Shown in pieces: positions 56,362 through 64,000 of a DNA stretch of 64,000 bases. Numbering within the stretch: the first letter of the stretch is position 1; each line of letters starts with the position of its first letter. The position numbers were made by a program, and so were the translations under genes. The notes under the pieces were generated by a model, which was not told where the DNA came from, searched no databases, and saw nothing but the letters and a program-made list of their open reading frames with translations. The stretch is taken from contig ML058384.1 in NCBI GenBank assembly GCA_003013855.2, positions 15,014,176 through 15,078,175 of the forward strand, given 5' to 3'. The stretch is from Liriodendron chinense (Eukaryota > Streptophyta > Magnoliopsida > Magnoliales > Magnoliaceae).

Positions 56362-57440
56362 TTACCCGTGAAAGATCTTCACTTTGTCGGCGTTGATTGG
56401 CTCAGGAAGATCCACCACTCTCATGCTGGTGAGTCTAAGGGCGCCTCTAGGAAGTACTTCTCTGATGATCAGCGGTCTGTCCCACAAGGGTTTGAACTTT
56501 CCTTTGCGATCCGGAAGGTGCGACGGTAGAATCTTCTTCATGATCATGTCGCCTACCTTGAAGCTTCTTTTTCGGACTCTCTTGTTGTAAGCTCGAGCGA
56601 TCCTTTTTTGATAGCACTGTGAATGACTTAGCGCACGCATGCGCTTATCATCTGCTAGCTGCAACTGATCGAATCTTGCCCGTTGCCATTCTCCATCTTC
56701 AATTCTGCTTTCTAGTAACACCCGTAGTGACGGTATTTCCACCTTGACTGGTAGAACTGCTTTCATTCCGTAAGTAAGCTCGAAAGGAGTAACGCCCGTA
56801 GCAGACCGTACAGACGTTCGATAGGCCCAAAGTGCATATGGGAGCATGTCTGACCAATCTCGATAAGTCACGACCATCTTCTCGAGTATCCTGACGATTG
56901 TTTTGTTTGCGGCTTCCACCCCACCATTCATCTGAGGACGATAGGGGCTTGATCGATGACGCTAAATTTTGAACTTGCTGAGGAAGTCATCCATCTTCTT
57001 GTTGACGAACGGGGTCCCATTATCTGTGATGATAGCATTAGGGATTCCATATCGGCATATGATGTTGTTCTTCATGAATTTGATCACCTGGGATGCTGCG
57101 ATCGTGGTGTAGGAAGCTGCCTCTACCCACTTGGTGAAGTAGTCGACTGCCACAAGTATGTACTCATGACCGTTTAATGCTTTGGGACTAATCTTCCCAA
57201 TGATGTCGAGTCCCCACATAGAGAAGGGCCAGGGAGTTGTCAGGTTCTATAATTCTGATGATGGGGCATGAATTTGATTTGTATGCTCCTGACACTTGAA
57301 GCATTTTCTGATGTGCTGGCAACAGTCTGTCTCCATGGTGAGCCAATAGTAGCCGAGTCGTAGAATCTTCTTTGCCATCATGTGCCCGTTCATGTGTGGG
57401 CCAAAGATTCCTTCATGTGTTTCTTTCATGATCTTTGCAG
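56362..57440 (-). pseudogene. pol: Integrase of element 4
   Basis: Zinc finger at 57429-57247 (TDCCQHIRKCFKCQEH), then the core with Asp at about 57207, Asp at 57024 and Glu at 56916 (D-60-D-35-E), motifs MWGLDIIGKI, ITDNGTPF and NGGVEAANK. The C-terminal part (HLPDRKGKFKPLWDRPLIIREV) ends at 56362. Stops at about 57244, 56962 and just before 57426 split the frame. Catalytic residues are intact. Confidence 0.88.
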
Positions 57441-58632
57441 CTTCTGTTTCATCGACGCATCGAAGGAGGACGTGATTATAGGATCACTTGTACAGAATTT
57501 CGCCACTGATGGTGAACTGGCCGGCCAAACACTGGATGGTTCAGCGATCTGTTGATGTTGCTGACTCCGGATACTCCTGGGTTTCGAGATATTGCTTAAT
57601 GTCAGCATACCAGCGTTTGTTAGGGACAGCTTCGGTTTCTTCTATTTGCAGGCAGAAAGCAGGTTCATCTTGAGTTTCGACTGTGAGCTCCCATTCCGAA
57701 GCTCCTTTCGGGATCTCGAGCATTGATGCAAGTGTAGCGAGAGCATCTGCAAACTGATTCTTAGCTCTGGGCATGTATGAGAAGGTGATTTCTGTGAATT
57801 CTTCGATCAGATTTTCAAGATACACATGATATGGTATCAACTTCTCGTCCTTGGTTTTTCATTCGTCATTGGTCTAATTGATGATAAGCTGTGAGTCTCC
57901 AAATACTCGTAGCTTCTTGACACCCAAGATTATGGCTTCTCTTAAGCCAGCGATACATGCTTCGTACTCTGCCATGTTGTTGGTGCACTGGAATGCTATA
58001 CGCCTTAAGATAGGAATAGGGACATCATCTGGAGAGTAGAGGATCGCTCCAATACCACTCCCTTTAGAATTTGCTGCGCCGTTGAAGAATAACGTCCACT
58101 CATCTTTCTTCTTTTCTTCCCCTTCGATAAGCAAGAGATCTTCATCGGGGAAGAATGTCTTGAGCGGCTGATAATCCAGGAGAGAGTGAGCCGCAAGATG
58201 ATCGGCGAGGGCCTGTCCCTTGATTGCCTTCTGAGTGACATAGGTGATGTCGAATTCAGATAGGAGTAACTGCCATTTAGCTATCCTTCTAGTGAGTGCC
58301 GGTTTCTCGAACAAGTATTTGAGCGGATCCATGTGAGCGAGGAGGAGAATAGGGAACGCAATCATGTATTGACGGAGTCGCTGAGTTGCCCAGACTAGGG
58401 CGAGGCAAGTCTTCTCGATCGGGGAATACCTGGTCTCATAGTCGGTAAACTTTCGGCTCAAATAATATGTCGCTTGTTCCTTCTTCCTGGTCTCGTTGTG
58501 CTGGCCGAGGACACAGCCAATGGCTTCTGCTGCTACCGAGATGTATAACAATAGTGGTCGTCTGGGAGTGGGTGGCACTAGAACTGGAGGGTTCATGAGA
58601 TATTTCTTGATGCGATCGAAGCAACTTTGCAA
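57441..58632 (-). pseudogene. pol: RNase H and archaeal-type RNase H of element 4
   Basis: The first RNase H (LYISVAAEAIGCVLGQ, YYLSRKFTDYE) and the connection (KALTRRIAKW-like, LLLSEFDITYV) are followed by the second RNase H (WTLFFNGAANSKGSGIG, NNMAEYEACIAGL, VFGDSQLIIN). The first acidic residue of the second domain is Asn (58081-58083) where families B and C here have Asp. A stop follows at about 57871, and the frame resumes at 57840 (SYMPRAKNQFADALATLASM). Broken. Confidence 0.85.
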
Positions 58633-59330
58633 TCATCATTCCATTCTTTTGGAACGTTCTTTCGGAGGAGCTTGAATATGGGCTCACAGATAGGTGTGAG
58701 CTGTGCGATGAAACGGCTGATGTATTGAATTCTGCCGAGGAAGCCACGAATTTCCTTCTCTGTTCTAGGAGGGGGCATCTCGATGATTGCTCTGGTTTTG
58801 GTCTCGTCGACCCTGATGCCATCCTCGCTCACCATAAAGCCGAGGAGCTTACCTCCCATTGCACCAAAGACACATTTCTGAGCGTTGAGATGGAGCTTGT
58901 ACTTTTCTAATCTGTTGAATAATTTCTTCAGATCTTTAAAGTGTCCTTTAATTGTGCGAGATTTGACGATCATATCGTCCACATATACTTCAAGCTCTTT
59001 GTTCATCATGTCGTGGAATAGTGCTGTCATTGCTCGCTGATATGTTGTTCCTGCGTTCTTCAGACCTAACGGCATTACCCTGTAACAGAAGGTTCCCTAG
59101 GGAGTGATAAACGATGTCTTCTCACGATCTTCGACGGCCATCTTGATCTGATTGTAACCAGAGAACCCGTCCATGAATGAGAAGACCTTGTATCTAGCAG
59201 TGTTGTCGACCAAAGTGTCGATATGCGGCAAAGGAAAATCATCTTTAGGACTGGCTTTGTTGAGATCTCGGAAGTCGATGCACATTCGAACCTTGCCATC
59301 CTTCTTCGGTACTGGTATGATGTTGGCGAG
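58593..59330 (-). pseudogene. pol: Reverse transcriptase of element 4
   Basis: RT blocks VRMCIDFRDLNKASPKDDFP and FMDGFSGYNQIKM (59285-59097), then after a TAG, LGLKNAGTTYQRAM and the catalytic YVDD at 58974-58985, and LLGFMVSEDGIRVD. A stop also stands just before 59330, and a frameshift near 58620 separates it from RNase H. Confidence 0.88.
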
Positions 59331-60829
59331 CTATTCAGGGTAGTTGGAGACTACCAAGAATCCCACATTGTACTGCTTGATGACTTCATCTCGAACTTTC
59401 AGAGCCCATTCTGGCTTCATTCTTCGAAGTTTCTGCTTCACTGGCTTCATATCCGCCTTTGTTGGTAAATGGTGTACAACGAGCTCTTCATCGAGCCCCG
59501 ACATGTCTTCATATGAGAACGCGAAGTGGGACAATCTTGGAGCTAGGAACTCTATCATTCTCTGTTTCATCTCTGGTGGCAATGATTTTCCGATGCGTAC
59601 TTCCCTAGGGATCTCAAGTGTCCCCAAGTTTACTATCTCAAAATCATCAGCTACAACATTGGATTTAGATTCAAACTTTTTGAGGAGATCCTCTAGTTCG
59701 GGAGCCGGATCATCATCTTCCTCATCCCGATCTTCGTCCAGACCCATGAGCTCGAAGTCTAATTCGATTTCAAAGTCGTATGATTCGACTTCAAACTCAT
59801 GTGACTCTTTAGACGAACTTGGCACACTATTGAATGCAGGAAAAGAAATGTTTTTTGGTTTTTAAGAATTTTCTGAAATTGAGATGCTAGATGTTTTTGG
59901 CTTCTGAAAGTTTTCAATTTTTTTTTTGGATTTTTGAAATTCACGGGACTTTGAACAAGCAGGCATTGCAGACTATGATTGATCCCAGCTTGTCCCAAAA
60001 TTCCGCTCGCTGCTTAAACAGGCGTTTTTTTTGGAAGCCAGAGCCCTCAGATGACTCTCTGGCTGATTCAAGAGTTAGGGGAACAGATGACCATTCAGGA
60101 CCCCACACTTCCTCCCCTGAAGAGGTGAGGGTTGATGATTTGGGCGAAGAGTCACGGTCTGGCCCAATGACCATGATTTCTTACTGGTTGGGTTCGAGAT
60201 CTTAGTCGTACTCAGTCCCTCCCGGATCACTTACCTCGCATTGCAGTTCGTTTGGTTCCACAGCGAGATACAAGTTCGGAATCTGGACATCGGACCAATC
60301 CAGGGCTGGTCATTTCCCTTTCTTGGTCTAATGGATGGGCTGCTTCTGCCCCTAGCTGATGATTGATGATATTGATTCTGTAGAGATGGGTGGGTCGTGC
60401 CCCTTGCTGATTGATGCTGAGATGGGCAAGTTGTGCCCCAGGTTGGCTGGAATTGAAGTGGGCAGGTTGCGTCCCTGGTCGACCGAAATTAAAGTGGGCA
60501 GGTTGTGCCCCTGGTTGACCGGAATTGAAGTGGGCAAGTTATGCCCCTGGTTACCGGAGTTGAAGTGGGCAGGTTATGCCCCTGGTTGACCGGAGTTGAA
60601 GTGGGCAGGTTGCGCCCCCTGGTCCTGAAGTTGTTGTATTTGACTTTCTTCTTCGTCTTCATCCTTTCCTTCGTCCGGAGGCTTAGACGGTTCGGGAATC
60701 CAGTCTCATCAAATGGGGGGCCACCGAGCCCAAGCTAGGCTCATCGGGAGGCCTCTATGTAGTGCAGTCGGTTGATTCTTTCTTGGATCTTTGCAAGGTT
60801 CTCCTGGCTTGATGAGTGGAATGGGAGAG
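59331..60829 (-). pseudogene. Protease-RT linker of element 4 with QGHNLP repeats
   Basis: 59825-59331 is an acidic frame (FELMGLDEDRDEEDDDPAPE) leading into the RT N-terminal region (FSYEDMSGLDEELVVHHLP). Upstream, 60620-60350 repeats a 14-15-residue unit of the type QGHNLPTSIPVN about eight times with frameshifts. In elements 1 and 3 the like repeat stands before protease, here after it. GAGAG at 60825-60829 is the left target duplication of D3. Confidence 0.65.
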
Positions 60830-62934
60830 TGTTCGCTTCCCCAAGTGTAGGGTTACGATGTAGTAATAATCTCGGTAAGACCGAAGTCGATCCACAGGGA
60901 AGGAAGTAAACAATTCAAACTATCCTAATAACTAGAATCAAAGAGGTTTGTGAAATTGATTTTTAACATAAAATAGAAAATCTGATAATGGAAAGATAAC
61001 TAGAGCATCAAGGATCCACTTATAGCCCTCAGATGCATAATTCGCTATGGTTTCTCACTTTCTCAACTAGAATCGATATTAAGATCTATCTAGTCGGATG
61101 ATAGAGCTGTTAAACCAAACAATCTGTCATATGTAAGTTCAATGCATAGGATTCACTCAATGTAGGCTGAGCTGAGCATGCTCAATTGCATAGGTCATTC
61201 CCCATTCCAAAAGGTTCAGTTCACAATCATAACCATCCTCAAGTCCTGTCACAAGACAAGGCTAGATCATGATTTGAACGTGATTCAAATCACATGCACA
61301 ATCCATACATATTACAGAAATTCAGAAAAGTAGAACTTTGGTAGGAAATCCCCACATGAAGATCATAGTATTAGAGCGCACTCCAATTCCTCGGATCATA
61401 CAGGTCTAGACTGATGCAAGCCAATTAAGAATTTAAGTAATTCTCCCAAACATCCATGAGTCATCATAAGACTAAGAAAAAGTACTTAAAACTTGTATAA
61501 ACTTCAAACCATAGTTCATAATCATGAATTCCAACTTTAAAACCAATAAAACGAATTAAACAATCTAAGAAAGCTATAAGGTTCACCTCTTAGCTCTAGC
61601 TAAGAGATTAGCTAATGAAAAGCATATTAAAAATAAAACTAGAACTAAGAAAAGAAAGAAAAACTAGCTGGAGGAGGCTAGGAAGCCTCCTATGACTTGA
61701 ACTCCTTGCTCCCCACGTCCTTGGTTGCCTTGGAATAGAAGAGAGCACCTCCTTTTATAGTGCAGCAATAGTACAGCAACATAGCAAAATTTGTTTCGCT
61801 TGGTACGGCTTAACCAATGGTCGGATTGCCTTCAAATTTGATTTGTAGCTTCCTTGTAATGTGATCTTCCTCATAGATGATTTATATTTTCAAGATTATT
61901 TTCTGAATGGGCCCACCAATCAGATCACCGACAGCCTCTCAAAATCGCGCACTTCGGGTACCTTCAGAACCAGTCATCTTGCTTTCAACGCTCCGGAGTG
62001 TAAAAATGTCGGATTGATCCCAAATTTTGAACATTGGTAGAAAAATTCCTCCTCTACATAATAGATGGATTGGATTGTCTAAAATAATCCCATAATGTGG
62101 TCCAAAAATTAGAACACTCAGGCCTTTTATAAACTCTGCGCAGTTGGATCTTTCTGGATGGTCCATCTTTCTTCAACCGGTACGATCAAACCACACATCC
62201 TTTTGATCTGAAACTTTGTGGTTATTCATATATCGATGTGGTCTAGAAGATGGTCAAAGTAGATTCTTTATATCATCAATGATGGGCCACATGGACCGGC
62301 CCAGAGTGGAGTAGGCAGAATCTGGAACTTTCTGGACAGTTCGTACTGTTTTGGCCACCATGATCAATCCGTAGCTCTGATCGACACGAAACTACTTGGG
62401 TTAGTTCGGCGTCGAGCTCCTCTTCAATATGGATGTGTTGGATTTCTAAATATCATTAATATGGGACCAAAAAATTGGTCCAAAAAACTAGAAACGGGAA
62501 TGGCCTGCTGTCTGCAATTTGGAAGCTGAAATTTACATGGCCGACCGGTCAAGACCGGTCTAGACCGGTCGGACAGGGCTAGCCGACCGGTCTTGACCGG
62601 TCTAGCCTGTTTGGGTGGCTGTCCAGCAGCATGTGAAAGGAAAAGTAGTGTTGGCCGACCGGTCAAGACCGGTCGGACCCCATTTTCTGCATTATTTCTT
62701 CTTTCTTTTCTTTCCTTCTTTCTTCCTCATTCTCCTCTCTTTCTTCATCATTCTTTGGTCCACCTTGGGCCTTCATCAAAGACTCCTAAATGTGCCCTTT
62801 TGGTCACCAATTGAGCCAAGCCACTCTCATTCCTACAATCGCAAAACATGTATTTGATTAGTCTTTAAATCATGAAAATCTTGCATAATGAGTGATGAAT
62901 TGGGGTTAGAATATGCACAATTAAGAGCTCAACA
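60830..62934 (-). mobile_element. Solo LTR D3, 2105 bp
   Basis: Ends TGTTCGCTTC and GAGCTCAACA, with a perfect target duplication GAGAG (60825-60829, 62935-62939). The minus-strand TATA box is at 61753-61760 (CTATAAAAGG). It is about 530 bp longer than D2, mainly upstream of the TATA box. Seven ACCGGT palindromes lie at 62540-62690. Confidence 0.92.
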
Positions 62935-63949
62935 GAGAGTAACGGAATTTCTTCTTTCTTTTGTCCATGAAGATTGCCCTGTACCCGAGCCCCCATTTGC
63001 GTTGATTATATACCAACGATATCTTTCTAGATTTGAAATGATTCTTCATCCGATACTTAAGGCTTAGTCGTTCTGCTGGTGAAAAGACACGATCCACCCT
63101 TATCGGTTCCGGGTTGGCGATAGCGTTCACGGTCTCGAACTCGAAACTATGAAACGGGACGTCTTCTTCAGAGTGCTGGATATCGATGACAGGGATGTCT
63201 GGTTCAGTGGCAGCAGCATTAGAAGGAATAATGAGCTCCTTCTCTGCATGGATAGAGATCACTTGATTTCCACAAATGTATTTCACCCGTTGATGCAGAG
63301 TTGATGGCACAGCTCCGACCTTGTGCAGCCAAGGCTGTCCGAGCAACATGTTGAAAGAGGCTGATATATCTAGGATTTGGAATATGATAGTGGAGATTTT
63401 TGGACCTATCTGTACCTCTATGTCGACTTCCCCTTTCACTGATCGTTGGGTGTTGTCGAATGCTCTGACGCATATGGTGCTGGGTCGAAATGAAGAGGGA
63501 CTGATTCCCAAGCGTTCCGCAGTCTGGAGCGGGCAGACATTTAAGCTTAAGGCGTTATCGATAAGGACCAGCGGGACACAGAGGTCTTTGTATCGTAAGG
63601 CTATGTTAAGGGATCGCCTATGGTCGCACCCTTCTGGTGGCAACTCATTATCAGTGAAGGTGATGGCGCGCGGAGCCAGGAGCTGTCCGATCATCAATGC
63701 TATCATTTCTGGTACCGTATCAGAGAAGACATGGGCATCATTCAGAGTTTTGACGAACATTTCTCTGTGTATGTGCAATGTGCAGAGTAGCTCCCATACC
63801 GAGATTTGAGCAGGGATTGACTTGAGCTGAGTCGCCACATCGTATGTGGCTTCATTTTTGTTACTGAGACCCGAGAGAGCGCTTTTGGGATCTCCTCTGT
63901 TCTGATTATCTCTTCGGATGCAACGCCCATTGGGATTCATGTTTCCCAC
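62935..63949 (-). pseudogene. Gag C-terminus and protease of element 4
   Basis: One open frame of about 338 residues on the minus strand, cut at its 3' end by D3. It carries the protease region: IALRYKDLCVPLVLIDNALS corresponds to the catalytic segment, with DNA or DNS where a retropepsin has DTG/DSG, then ILDISASFNMLLGQPWLHKV. The upstream part (VWELLCTLHIHREMFVKTLN) is linker. The protein is more intact than in elements 1 and 3, but the catalytic motif looks atypical and it is disconnected from RT. Confidence 0.75.
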
Positions 63950-64000
63950 CTCCGCACATTCTGGATAGTGCCATGGGACCTCTTTATAATTTTCCTCACC

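Larger units (their letters stand above)
45573..64000 (-). mobile_element. Element 4: family A element on the minus strand, gag start outside window
   Basis: Read on the minus strand from 64000: gag-protease (63949-62935), linker, RT, RNase H, second RNase H, integrase (59330-56362), post-integrase repeats, antisense ORF (on plus, 52713-55329), 3' non-coding region and 3' LTR (47057-45573). It is the most complete family A copy, interrupted by solo LTRs D2 and D3. The LTR end is placed at 45573 (GACACA); 45575 is also possible. Its target duplication partner should lie right of 64000. Confidence 0.85.

Noticed and set aside
62424..62666. Short frame over the ACCGGT cluster in D3
   Set aside because: Codons simply follow the palindromic repeats (RPVLTGRP-like); the segment is U3 of a solo LTR.
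1..64000. tRNA, rRNA or microRNA genes
   Set aside because: None seen on either strand by eye. A covariance-model search was not possible here, so very diverged copies could be missed.

Overview
The window looks like nuclear DNA of a seed plant with a large, transposon-rich genome. I see no intact host gene. Almost every base can be assigned to LTR retrotransposons of the Ty3/Gypsy order, most likely the Tat lineage. The evidence is the gag - protease - reverse transcriptase - RNase H - second (archaeal-type) RNase H - integrase order, the absence of a chromodomain, and extra genes on the opposite strand between integrase and the 3' LTR. The exact plant cannot be named from this sequence.

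Layout. Four elements share one LTR family (family A: LTR starts TGTAGACACC, ends in CCACA or GACACA). Element 1 (+, 1-11270) enters the window inside gag and keeps gag, protease, integrase and antisense-ORF remnants, a 3' non-coding region and its 3' LTR. Its LTR abuts the antisense ORF of element 2 (+, 11271-35949), whose 3' LTR in turn abuts the middle of the gag of element 3 (+, 35950-38521). Element 3 is interrupted by element 5 (+, family C, 3.4-kb LTR 38522-41943, pol to 45572). Element 5 is interrupted by element 4 (family A, minus strand, 45573 to beyond 64000). So the window is one nest: element 1 inside 2 inside 3, and element 4 inside 5 inside 3. The missing halves are predicted to lie just outside both window ends.

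Younger insertions sit inside this nest. A complete family B element (+, 13650-24020, 766-bp LTRs about 2% different, 5-bp target duplication CCATC) lies in the antisense ORF of element 2. Three solo LTRs of a fourth family (D, minus strand, at 24346, 48020 and 60830) lie in elements 2 and 4. A roughly 4.2-kb segment in element 2 (about 26160-30340) holds a broken, multi-exon plant mobile domain (PMD) gene.

The most notable biology is the antisense ORF (aORF). In families A and B it looks like an ordinary plant gene lying against the retrotransposon: short GT-AG introns at conserved places in A, three exons in B, an own TATA box and an AT-rich 3' end in B, a signal-peptide-like N-terminus in A, and a C-terminal coiled coil in both. 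Other unusual structures are a dense TTGAC (W-box-type) array upstream of the family A LTR TATA box, a 153-bp tandem repeat expanded into a 460-bp higher-order repeat in the element 2 3' region, ACCGGT palindromes upstream of the family D TATA box, and CATGCGC motifs around the family C TATA box. All pol genes seen are broken by stops or frameshifts. Family B is the closest to intact.
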